A stretch of 64,000 nt of DNA from Pseudomonas sp. 7SR1 (GTDB taxonomy: Bacteria > Pseudomonadota > Gammaproteobacteria > Pseudomonadales > Pseudomonadaceae), in assembly GCF_900156465.1 (NCBI RefSeq), contig NZ_LT707064.1, forward strand, positions 1,152,001 to 1,216,000, written 5' to 3'. The notes below the pieces were generated by a model. It saw nothing but the letters and a program-made list of their open reading frames with translations, was not told the DNA's origin and did no database searches. This document shows, in pieces, positions 56,209 to 64,000 of this stretch; within the stretch, counting starts at the first letter, position 1; the number at the start of each line of letters is the position of its first letter. Both the position numbers and the translations under genes were made by a program.

Positions 56209-56955
56209 TCAGCGAACAATGTCAAAAGCGGTCCCGGGCCGCGAGAAGGAAATCGCCAGGATCTGCCTGAACGCCATTTCATGGCTATGGACGTTTCGGG
56301 CCGGGGTCACGTAGTGACGCATGTCGCGGTCGAGGAAGAAGGTAGTGTCGAGGATGTCCTCGTAGGTGGTCGCCGCCAGTTGCTCTTCCTGGGGGCTGTA
56401 CAGCCGGCTTTCCGCGCCTGCCACGTTATGGCGGCCCCAGAAGTGCACGCCGCTGAACGGGTAGCCGTCGCAGTGAATCCCTTCGGGAGTGATTTCCAGC
56501 TGCTTGCCAGGCTTGATCTCGATGCGGATCTGATGGATCTGGCACTGCCAGATTTCATCATGCAGCTCTTGTGGAAGGACGTTTTTATAAACTTCGAAGT
56601 CCGTATCGATCAGGCTGCGCATCACGGGCGAGTTGATCACTTCGTTGGAAAAATCCTGGAAGTGCCGCTCCAGTCCTCCGACATAGCTGTTGTTGGCCTT
56701 GGACTGGATGTAGGCCCGGTGTTCGAGCTGCTTGAGCTCACGGGTCTTCGGGTTGTATTCGAAGTCGCTGTAACGACGAAAACGCATGCCTGACTCGGCC
56801 TGGCCGTAATAACTGTCGGGCTCCATGTTTTCCCAGCTTTTGGTCAGCCGGACAAAGTCGCCGAAATGACCGTAGAGATTGAAGTCTCCACCGCGGACGT
56901 TAACGTATTTGTCACGTCGAAGCGCTTCGCCCACTTCCCTGTTCAGAACGATCAT
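56209..56955 (-). CDS. 2-oxoglutarate/Fe(II)-dependent dioxygenase, amino-acid hydroxylase type
   Basis: This 248-residue enzyme resembles the 2OG-Fe_Oxy_2 family (PF10014), whose known members hydroxylate free L-isoleucine and related amino acids. The iron site reads EGIHCDGYPFSGVHFWGRHNVAG, with H161-x-D163. A distal His is at H223 or H225 (NVHSHE), and R230 (AFRQIL) is placed to bind 2-oxoglutarate. Length fits. It is the first gene of the operon with a GNAT and AzlCD, so its product is probably passed to acetylation and export. The exact amino-acid substrate is not known. Confidence 0.85.
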   Translation of the reverse strand: MIVLNREVGEALRRDKYVNVRGGDFNLYGHFGDFVRLTKSWENMEPDSYYGQAESGMRFRRYSDFEYNPKTRELKQLEHRAYIQSKANNSYVGGLERHFQDFSNEVINSPVMRSLIDTDFEVYKNVLPQELHDEIWQCQIHQIRIEIKPGKQLEITPEGIHCDGYPFSGVHFWGRHNVAGAESRLYSPQEEQLAATTYEDILDTTFFLDRDMRHYVTPARNVHSHEMAFRQILAISFSRPGTAFDIVR

Positions 56956-57130
56956 TTTTATCAGGTCTCCACTGCATTGAGCGGCCTAATCTAGTAGGTG
57001 CAGGATTTACGTCCATGAGAAAGAATTTGAGGCATTTCAAGCCTTGCTTGAAACGATGGGGGAAGGTCCGTCGGCACGACTTTTTATCGGGAAAAAGGTC
57101 GTTTTCAGTGGTATTTCTGGCGCCAAAAGA

Positions 57131-57160
57131 TAAAAAACCCCCGAATTGGATTCGGGGGTC
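57131..57160 (-). terminator. Terminator of the OprD-family porin gene
   Basis: A 10-bp stem (ACCCCCGAAT / ATTCGGGGGT) with a 3-base loop is followed on the minus strand by TTTTTT. It lies 29 bp beyond the porin stop codon. Confidence 0.9.
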
Positions 57161-57188
57161 TGTTCAAACTGACTGACGCGATCTGCTA

Positions 57189-58475
57189 TCAGAAGACGTT
57201 GATCGGGTAATCCACGAAGACCCGCAGCTCGTTACCGCTGACGTTGTACTCGCTGGACTTCTGCGAGACACGCAGCACCGAGCTGCGCAATCTTACGCTC
57301 AGGTCCTTGGCCGCACCGCTCTGGACCACGTACTTGAACTGGTTGAAGATTTCCCGCTCGGTCCCGCCTTCGCTGGTGGACGTGGTGATGTTGTCGCCGC
57401 GCACATATGCCACGTTGTAGGTCAGCCCGGGGATGCCGAAGGTGGTGAAATCCAGACCGTAGCCCAACTGCCAGCTGCGCTCGTCCTCGGCGTTGAAGTC
57501 CGACCAGTAGGAGTTGGCCAGGTAGATCGTGTTACCGCCATCGCCCACCCGATTCTGTCCCCGCTGGTATCCGCCATAGGCATAGCCCAGGTTGCTGTCG
57601 CCGGTGCTGCGCTGATGGGCGAGGGTGAAGCTGTGCGGTCCGGTGGCGAACGTCGCGGCCAGGCTCCAGATCTTGTTGTCGTCGCCGGTGACGTTGTTCT
57701 CGCGAACGTAACTGTTATCCAGCTTGGTGCGATAGCCGTTGAAATCCAGGGTCAGGGATTGATCCTTGGCCAGCGGGAACACGTAGTTGGCATTGACGTA
57801 TTGTTTCTTCAGCACGTCCTCGACATCCGAGGCATACAGGGACGCCTTGAACTGCTCGGTGAACTGATAGCTGCCGCCCAATACGTTGATCGACTTCAGG
57901 CCACCGCTGTCACGGCCTTCGGCGCTCTTGCGCGACTCGGCGGTGAAGCGCCCCGCATTCAGCTCCAGGCCCTTGATCTCCTTGGAGGTGATCAGGGTGC
58001 CGGTGTAGCTTTCCGGCAGCAGGCGCGAATTGTCGTAGCTCAGCACCGGCAGAGCCGGCATCTGGTCACCGTAGGCCAGCACCGTGTTGGAAACGCGGAA
58101 TTTGACTGCCGCACCGAACTTGGACAGGTCATCCGCGGCGTTGCCACTGTCGCCCTGCTTGAAGAAGTCGATGCCTTGCGCGCCGCTACGGCCCTTGCCA
58201 CCGTCCAGACGCAGCGCGTACAGGCCAAAGGCATCCACTCCCACACCGATGGTGCCCTGGGTGAAACCGGACGAGAACGTACCGATAGCGGCCTGGCCCC
58301 ACTCGGCCTTGTCCTCGTTGCCGTCCTTGTAGTCGCGGTTCATGTAGGCATTGCGCAACAGCACCTTCAGGCTGCTGTCCTCAACGAACCCCTTCGATTG
58401 TGCCTGGTCGTTGGCCATGGCGTGTGTCGTGCTCAAAATCCCCAATGCGATCAGACTGATGCGCTTGTTCAACAT
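57189..58475 (-). CDS. OprD family outer-membrane porin
   Basis: This 428-residue outer-membrane protein has a signal peptide (MLNKRISLIALGILSTTHAMA). It shows the OprD-family pattern: FVEDSSLKVLLRNAYMNRDY, WGQAAIGTFSSGFTQGTIGVGVDAFGLYALRLDGG, LPVLSYDNSRLLPESYTG and a beta-strand-rich C-terminus ending INVF with a terminal Phe. These 18-strand channels pass basic amino acids or aromatic and carboxylic acids. The substrate cannot be told from sequence alone; the nearby agmatine genes make a cationic ligand possible. Confidence 0.95.
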   Translation of the reverse strand: MLNKRISLIALGILSTTHAMANDQAQSKGFVEDSSLKVLLRNAYMNRDYKDGNEDKAEWGQAAIGTFSSGFTQGTIGVGVDAFGLYALRLDGGKGRSGAQGIDFFKQGDSGNAADDLSKFGAAVKFRVSNTVLAYGDQMPALPVLSYDNSRLLPESYTGTLITSKEIKGLELNAGRFTAESRKSAEGRDSGGLKSINVLGGSYQFTEQFKASLYASDVEDVLKKQYVNANYVFPLAKDQSLTLDFNGYRTKLDNSYVRENNVTGDDNKIWSLAATFATGPHSFTLAHQRSTGDSNLGYAYGGYQRGQNRVGDGGNTIYLANSYWSDFNAEDERSWQLGYGLDFTTFGIPGLTYNVAYVRGDNITTSTSEGGTEREIFNQFKYVVQSGAAKDLSVRLRSSVLRVSQKSSEYNVSGNELRVFVDYPINVF

Positions 58476-58572
58476 GATTATTTTCCTTATACGGGTTGAT
58501 ACGCACTGCGACCGGCAACCGAAACGGCGCTTTTTGCGCTCTTTTCTCGGACTCTTGCTCCTGGAAATAATG

Positions 58573-58612
58573 AAAAGGCCCGCCCACGAGCGATCGTGTC
58601 GGGCCTTTTTAT
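58573..58612. terminator. Hairpin terminator upstream of the porin gene
   Basis: A stem AAAGGCCCG / CGGGCCTTT with an internal ACGA/TCGT pair is flanked by A-rich and T-rich ends. It lies in a 369-bp gap between the porin and the small gene at 58845 and would stop leftward transcripts. Confidence 0.75.
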
Positions 58613-58794
58613 TATTTAAGAGTCATGGCTGTTGGCCACAGGCGTAGGCGAATCCTATTCGCGCCGCTAACAATGTGTCAATTTCGTGAATCGTCTGTAA
58701 TCAGGCGAAAAACGACTAATAACTTTCAAAAACGGAATATGCCCCAAGGGCCGCAAGAATGTTTGCGCCCAGCGGGCGTATATACAGCCCATAA

Positions 58795-58826
58795 AAAAAG
58801 CGCTGCCATGCCGGCCAGCGCTTTTT
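58795..58826. terminator. Terminator of the small gene at 58845-59045
   Basis: An 11-bp stem (AAAAAGCGCTG / CAGCGCTTTTT) begins 18 bp beyond the stop codon of the minus-strand gene, with A/T runs on both sides. The rest of the 369-bp gap holds the porin promoter; nothing else was recognised. Confidence 0.85.
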
Positions 58827-58844
58827 ATTCAATCCGTCGAATTT

Positions 58845-59045
58845 CTATCCTTGCATCACGTCCCACAACGCCTCCAGCTCCGCCTCGCTGAACAGTCCAG
58901 CGGGGTAGCGCTCCGTGATCATCCGACGCGGATCAGGTTCTCTGATCTGACGCGTTCCATTGGACTTCAACCACTGCGCCAAGGCTTGAAGCGACTCACC
59001 ATTAACGGCCAAGGGATGGCATGCGCGCTCGCTTATCATATTCAT
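58845..59045 (-). CDS. Small hypothetical protein
   Basis: This 66-residue protein starts MNMISERACHPLAVNGESLQ, preceded by a good AGGAGAGG ribosome site, and continues ALAQWLKSNGTRQIREPDPR to a C-terminal helix FSEAELEALWDVMQG. It appears soluble and partly helical. No family was recognised. The ribosome site and downstream terminator support a real gene. Confidence 0.65.
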   Translation of the reverse strand: MNMISERACHPLAVNGESLQALAQWLKSNGTRQIREPDPRRMITERYPAGLFSEAELEALWDVMQG

Positions 59046-59185
59046 TCCAGCGCCCTCTCCTGGTTGATGAGCGGCTAATTTATCCAAGGTTTATGACAAA
59101 ACAACTCAGTTCCGCTCCCCAGAACTGCCGATATGCAGATACAAGAGCTATGCCAATGTATCGACGCCGCTGGCACGAAGGGCAT

Positions 59186-59219
59186 AAAAAAGCCCGCGCC
59201 CCAATCAGGGCGCGGGCTT
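59186..59219 (-). terminator. Terminator of aguA
   Basis: A perfect 12-bp stem (AAGCCCGCGCCC with its complement) followed on the minus strand by TTTTT. It lies about 70 bp beyond the aguA stop codon. Confidence 0.95.
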
Positions 59220-59289
59220 GCTGAAAATGGATCCAAAAACCCCGGCGCAGAGCCGTGGGATAACTATCACCAAGCTGTTACATCGCCAC

Positions 59290-60396
59290 TCATTTTGTGC
59301 GCGGAGCGGGCTGCTGCTGGGTAAGGCAATGGATATTCCCACCCCCCAGTAACAATTCACGCCCGGGCACCATGACCACTTCGTGCTGCGCAAACAGGTT
59401 CTGCAGGATGTCCTTCGCCGTGGCATCCAGCGGGTCGTCGAAGCCCGGGACGATAATGCCGCCGTTGACGATCAGGAAGTTCACGTAGGAACCGGCCAGC
59501 CGTACGGTCGGATTGCGCTCCTGGGAGCCTTCCACCGCATCCACGCCGGCGCATTCCTCTTCGGTGGCATAGAGAGGTCCCGGAATCGGCATCTTGTGCA
59601 CTATGAACGGGCGCCCCTTGGCGTCGGTGCTGTTTTGCAGGACGTTCATCGCAGCATGGCAACGGCTGTAGTTGGGATCCTGCTCGTCGTCGGTCCAGGC
59701 GAGCAAGACTTCTCCCGGGCGAACGTAGCAGCAGAAGTTATCCACATGGCCGTCGGTCTCGTCATTGAACAGGCCGTCCGGCAGCCAGATGATCTTGTCC
59801 ACCGCCAGTTGCTCCCTGAGCACCGCCTCGATTTCCTCGCGGCCCAGGTGCGGGTTGCGATTGCGGTTGAGCAGGCATTCCTCGGTGGTGATCAGGGTGC
59901 CTTCGCCATCGACGTGGATCGAGCCGCCCTCCAGCACGAACCCTTCGGTGCGGTAACGCGGACTGCGCTCGATCTCCAGGATCTTGCCGGCGACCTGCGA
60001 GTCACGGTTCCACGGCGAATACAGCCCACCGTCGAAACCGCCCCAGGCGTTGAAATCCCAATCGATGCCGCGCACTTCGCCACTGTCATTGATGACGAAC
60101 GTCGGGCCGGTATCCCGGACCCAGGCGTCGTCGCTGGACATTTCCACCACACGTATATTCGGTACATCGAGGCGCGCCCGGGCGTTTTCGTACTGGGCCG
60201 CGGAGACCGCCACGGTCACTGGCTCGAAACGGGCGATGGCCTTGGCCACGGCGACATGAGCCGCCTGCGCGGGTTTGCCACCCAGGCGCCAGTTGTCTGG
60301 ACGCTCGGGCCAGATCATCCAGACCTGGGTCTGGGTTGCCCACTCGGCAGGCATATGGAAACCATCCGCGCGAGGCGTGCTGTGCAAGGTTGTCAT
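59290..60396 (-). CDS. aguA: Agmatine deiminase
   Basis: AguA turns agmatine into N-carbamoylputrescine and ammonia. It has 368 residues, starting [20 protein letters not shown]. The PAD-fold active site shows [16 protein letters not shown], the [13 protein letters not shown] segment, [18 protein letters not shown] and the nucleophile Cys in [12 protein letters not shown] near the C-terminus. It follows aguB by 3 bp, and together the two convert agmatine to putrescine. Confidence 0.98.
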   Translation of the reverse strand: MTTLHSTPRADGFHMPAEWATQTQVWMIWPERPDNWRLGGKPAQAAHVAVAKAIARFEPVTVAVSAAQYENARARLDVPNIRVVEMSSDDAWVRDTGPTFVINDSGEVRGIDWDFNAWGGFDGGLYSPWNRDSQVAGKILEIERSPRYRTEGFVLEGGSIHVDGEGTLITTEECLLNRNRNPHLGREEIEAVLREQLAVDKIIWLPDGLFNDETDGHVDNFCCYVRPGEVLLAWTDDEQDPNYSRCHAAMNVLQNSTDAKGRPFIVHKMPIPGPLYATEEECAGVDAVEGSQERNPTVRLAGSYVNFLIVNGGIIVPGFDDPLDATAKDILQNLFAQHEVVMVPGRELLLGGGNIHCLTQQQPAPRTK

Positions 60397-60399
60397 GAA

Positions 60400-61278
60400 T
60401 CAGGACTCCAGTGAGCCGTCGAGGGTTTTGATCGCGCCGTACAGGTTCGGGCGCCGATCCCGGAATGTGCCCCAGGCACTGCGTATATGTTCCAGTTCGT
60501 CGAGGTCGAAGCTGTGCACCAGCACGCCCTCTTCGGTTTCGTTCAGTTCCTGGACCTTTTCGCCGAACGGGTTGGCGATGAAAGACGAACCATAGAACGT
60601 GATGTCGTAGCCGTCCTGTTCTTCATTGCCTATCCGGTTGCTGGCCACCAGCGGCATCACGTTTGCGCCGGCATGGCCTTGTTGCACACGCTGCCAGTGA
60701 TCGCGGGACGAAATGGTCTTGTCGTGGGGCTCGCTACCGATGGCGGTAGGGTAGAACAGTATCTGCGCGCCTTGCAGCGCCATGCTGCGGGCGCATTCCG
60801 GGAACCATTGATCCCAGCAGATCCCCACGCCGATTCTGGCGTAGCGGGTATTCCACACCTTGAAGCCGGTATCGCCCGGGTTGAAATAATATTTCTCATG
60901 GTAGCCGGGGCCGTCTGGAATGTGGCTCTTGCGGTACACCCCCAGGTTCCGGCCGTCGGCATCGATGATCGCGATGCTGTTGAAGCGTGCGCGCCCGGCC
61001 CGCTCGAAGAAGCTGATGGGCAATACCACCTGCAGCTCCTTCGCCACCTTCTGGAAATGCCGGATGGCGACGTTCTCTTCTACCGTAGTCGCCAGTTGCA
61101 GGTAGTCCGGGTTCGGCTTCTGGCAGAAGTACGGCGTCTCGAACAACTCCTGGATCAGGATGATCTGCGCACCTTTGGCCGCAGCTTCGCGAACCAGCCT
61201 CTCGGCGGTCTCGATATTGGCTTCGAGGTCCCAGGAACAGGCCATCTGAGTGGCGGCAACGGTAACGATACGACTCAT
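60400..61278 (-). CDS. aguB: N-carbamoylputrescine amidase
   Basis: AguB is a 292-residue nitrilase-superfamily enzyme that hydrolyses N-carbamoylputrescine to putrescine. The Glu-Lys-Cys triad is in IQELFETPYF (Glu), YRKSHIPDGPGYHEKYYF (Lys) and GVGICWDQWFPECARSMAL (Cys). The start is MSRIVTVAATQMACSWDLEAN. It is the first gene of the aguB-aguA operon. Confidence 0.98.
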   Translation of the reverse strand: MSRIVTVAATQMACSWDLEANIETAERLVREAAAKGAQIILIQELFETPYFCQKPNPDYLQLATTVEENVAIRHFQKVAKELQVVLPISFFERAGRARFNSIAIIDADGRNLGVYRKSHIPDGPGYHEKYYFNPGDTGFKVWNTRYARIGVGICWDQWFPECARSMALQGAQILFYPTAIGSEPHDKTISSRDHWQRVQQGHAGANVMPLVASNRIGNEEQDGYDITFYGSSFIANPFGEKVQELNETEEGVLVHSFDLDELEHIRSAWGTFRDRRPNLYGAIKTLDGSLES

Positions 61279-61480
61279 GAATCATCTCCTGGATGATGGG
61301 CAAGGCCGGGGCTGGCTTCGATCGATGACGGAAAGTGAACCCCAGGTGCGAACAGAGGCACCGCGTCACCGGGAGACGTTATAGCCGATAAAAATCGACT
61401 TTAGAAGCAAATTTTTTTAACAAGAACCTCAAACCGCTTATTTAAGCCGACAAATATCGATATAAAAGTTTTAGTGTTGG

Positions 61481-61566
61481 GTGGAGCGGGCTTGCCCGCG
61501 CAGGCAATGGACCGTCGACCCTGAAGATCGATCGGTCCGCAGCCGTCACGGGCAAGCCCTGGTGCG
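61481..61566. repeat. REP-like inverted repeat, different subtype
   Basis: GGAGCGGGCTTGCCCGCG on the left and CACGGGCAAGCCCT on the right form imperfect inverted units around GGACCG...CGGTCC. The sequence differs from the GGGAGCGAGC type seen elsewhere in the window. The 309-bp gap also carries the aguB promoter in its AT-rich part (61385-61470). Confidence 0.6.
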
Positions 61567-61587
61567 GGCGTCAGCCCTGTGGAATGG

Positions 61588-64000
61588 TCATAGATCTTCG
61601 TCCAACACTTTCGACAGCATATCGACGAAGAAATCCACGCTCTGGCGCGTGGTAACCATCGGAGGCTTGATCTTGAGGATGTTCAGGTAATCACCGGTTG
61701 GTTGCATGAAGATACCCAGCTCCCGCAGGCGATCGCACAATGCCGCGGTTTCTTCGGTGGCCGGCTCCAGGGTGTCGCGATTGCGGATCAGCTCCAGTCC
61801 CAGGTAAAACCCCGAGCCATGGACTGCGCCCACCAAGGGATGGCGCTCGATCAAGGCTTGCAGCCGCGCCTTGAAATACCGCCCCACTTCCCGGGCGTTT
61901 TCCCAGAGCCTTTCTTCCTGCATGACATCCAGCACGGCGATACCAATCTGGCAACTCACCGGGCTGCCACCGGCCGACGAGAAGAAATAGCCTTCCGCCT
62001 CCAGCGCCTCGGCGATTTCCCGCCGGGTGATCACCGCACCCAAGGGCTGGCCGTTGCCCATGCCCTTGGCCATGGTGATGATGTCCGGCACCACTCCCTG
62101 CTCTTCGAAGCCCCAGAAAAACTCGCCCATACGCCCGTAGCCGACCTGTACCTCATCGGCGATACACACCCCCCCCGCTCGCGCACCAGCCCATAGACCT
62201 GCTTGAGGTAACCGGGCGGCAGGGCGATCCCTCCGGCATTTCCATACACAGGCTCACAGATAAAGCCCGCCAGTTGACGCTTGCGCTCGGCGATTTTCGC
62301 CAGGCTGTGTTCGACGCTGCGCAGGTAGTCCGGCGTGCTGTCCGGACCGCGGAATTCCCCGCGATAGGTGTTGGGCGCGGTCACCGGATGCACCCAGTCC
62401 GGGCGACTGCTCAGCGCCTGGGGGTTGTCGGCGATGGAGGTCGACACCGCATCGGCTGCCACCGACCAGCCGTGGTAGGCCTCCAATACGCTGAGCATGT
62501 CCCGGCCACCGCTATAGGCCCAGGCCAGGCGGATCGCCAGGTCATTGGCCTCCGTGCCGCTGTTGACCAGGAAAACCCGGTCCATGCCCGGCGGCGCCAG
62601 CGCCAGCAAGCGTTCGGAGAACTCGGTGACCGATGCATAGTGAAAACGCGAGTTGGTATTGAGCAGCGACCATTGCCGGGCGGCCACTGCCGCCATGCGC
62701 GGGTGGCCGTGTCCCAGTACCGCGACGTTGTTGAGCATGTCGAGATAGGAGCGCCCCTGCATGTCGATCAGATGGTTGCGCCAGCCACGCTCGATGCGCG
62801 GTGGATCGACGTAGTAGTGCTTCTGCGTCCGGGCAAAGCTCGCGTCGCGACGGGCCAGCAGCGTCTTGGCGTCCACTTCTGCCTCGGCATCGCACGCCAG
62901 CCCCAGCAACACCGAGGGCGACGGGCACAGCGCCTGCCAGGCCGCGGCTCGGGACGGCGTGCAAAACAGCGGTGGATCCAACTGCGCGCCCCGGCATAGT
63001 TGAACCAGCAAGGGCTCGCTCACCTCCCCCAATACCTGTCCCTTGACCAGCGCGGCTCCGGAGTGCAAAGGCGAAGTAACGCCCCAGAGCCGCACGCTCA
63101 ACTGCGCACCGTCCAGCTGCAGCATGCCGTCGGCGCGCTTGTGCACCACACCGGCGAACGGCGACTCCAATGGCGTGCCCCTGGGTACGTGCAATTCCAC
63201 ATGCAGCGGGAAAGTATCGGGTTCCTCGGCACTGTCCGGCCGGGTTCGAGACAATCGGTACTGCCCGTAGCGGCTGGCGGCCAGCCCGTGAACGGCCGCG
63301 GCCTCACCCAGCAGACGCCGGTCGATACCCGGTGCCTCCCAGTTCCCGGCCTCGAAATGCGGGCTCAGCACACCCAGGTCGATCAGGGCGAACTCACGCC
63401 CCACCAGGGTGGGCAGTAACGGCGCGAAGCCTTCACTGGCCACAGGTGGCAAAGACTGGTCGACGGCAGCCAGGATCGCTGCTTCCATCAATTCGAACGG
63501 CACCGAGTGGGCGACCCGGAAGATCTCCCATTCATGCTCCAGGTTATCGCGACTGTAGGCATTATCCGGATCGATGCTGGCCTGTTGCTCGCCACTGAGC
63601 ACCAGTATGGCGGCACGCGTCACGATCAACGGCCAAAGCGCCAACAGTTCCTCGCGCTGCAAGGGGTTGGCCGAGTGATAGGCCTGGACCGCCGGCAGGA
63701 TGAAGAGCGGATCGCCGTCGGCATGATGCAACAACGCCGCGCAGGTCACCGATAACTCGGTGATGCGCCAGGTACGGATCAGATCACCGAAATCGATGAC
63801 CCCCTTCACCTGCCACCGACGCAGGGCATCACGCTGCCAGACCACATTGTCATCGGTGAGGTCCATGTGGATCGCCTGTACCGGCAGGCTGGCCTTGAGC
63901 GGATGCAGGCGCCGCTCGGCCTGTTGCGCGGCTTCAGCGACGAGGCTGCGCCGCGGGTCATCCTGGACGACGGGCAGCAGGTGGTCGATCAGGGCACTGG
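61588..64000 (-). pseudogene. Class III aminotransferase fused to APH-type kinase and M23-like domains, frameshifted and partial
   Basis: This is a large fusion gene that enters from beyond the right edge. The first visible part is the end of an aminoglycoside-phosphotransferase-like domain (IHMDLTDDNV and GVIDFGDLIR). A middle M23/LytM-like part follows (HVPRGTPLESPFAGVVH), then a class III PLP aminotransferase (LNNVAVLGHGHPRMAA, VFLVNSGTEANDLAIRLA, DEVQVGYGRMGEFFW, ITMAKGMGNGQPLGAV). At a run of eight C (62169-62176) the frame shifts: upstream ends RERGG then nonsense, downstream resumes VCIADEVQ. One extra C would restore one protein. It may be a true mutation, a slippage-prone switch or a sequencing error. 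Confidence 0.85.

Overview
This window is a stretch of Pseudomonas chromosome, most likely from the P. fluorescens group. It is GC-rich. The gene order fbp, typA-thiI-glnA, ntrBC, trmL-secB-grx-rhodanese, gpmI-envC-ctpA, hisBH-hisAF, AsmA-mutY-yggX follows the PA5110-PA5148 order that I remember from P. aeruginosa. Many intergenic gaps carry paired REP elements with the core GGGAGCGAGC...GCTCGC, as is usual in fluorescent pseudomonads. No prophage, complete insertion sequence or CRISPR array was seen.

Layout. From 1 to 8.1 kb lie the start of fbp, a DUF3999/DUF2339 membrane pair and glycogen phosphorylase. From 8.3 to 18.7 kb is a nitrogen and translation block: a YkgJ-type cysteine-cluster protein, TypA, ThiI, glutamine synthetase (GlnA), a secreted chorismate mutase, two tandem DUF4124 proteins and NtrB-NtrC. 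The glnA promoter has a textbook sigma-54 element with two upstream NtrC-like sites 31 bp apart, and ntrB has a near-consensus NtrC site. From 19 to 37 kb is conserved housekeeping: TrmL, SecB, glutaredoxin, rhodanese, GpmI, EnvC, CtpA, a polysaccharide-deacetylase-like protein, the his operon (hisB-hisH-DUF2164-hisA-hisF), an OFA-family transporter, a PanZ-like acetyltransferase, AsmA, MutY, YggX and tRNA-Phe.

From 37 kb on the content is more accessory. It includes a DHCW-type cupin, two small paralogous proteins flanking a bacteriophytochrome module (bphO-bphP), a decayed DUF1016 nuclease gene, and a complete polar amino-acid ABC transporter (ATPase, binding protein, two permeases) whose last gene overlaps an unusual methyltransferase. 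Then come an FkbM methyltransferase, tRNA-Thr, a low-GC Cif-like epoxide hydrolase, a chemoreceptor and a RES/Xre toxin-antitoxin pair. A compact operon follows that encodes a 2-oxoglutarate/Fe(II) amino-acid-hydroxylase-type enzyme, a GNAT, and AzlC-AzlD (branched-chain amino-acid export), with a convergent LysR regulator. The window closes with an OprD-family porin, the agmatine pathway (aguA, aguB) and a large APH/M23/aminotransferase fusion gene that is frameshifted at a run of eight C and runs off the end.

The best candidate for an undescribed system is the operon at 54.7-57.0 kb, which could make, acylate and export a modified amino acid. Secondary candidates are the poly-C frameshift, a triplicated intergenic repeat at 19.1-19.3 kb, the BphP with an altered D-ring pocket, and the Cif-like hydrolase.
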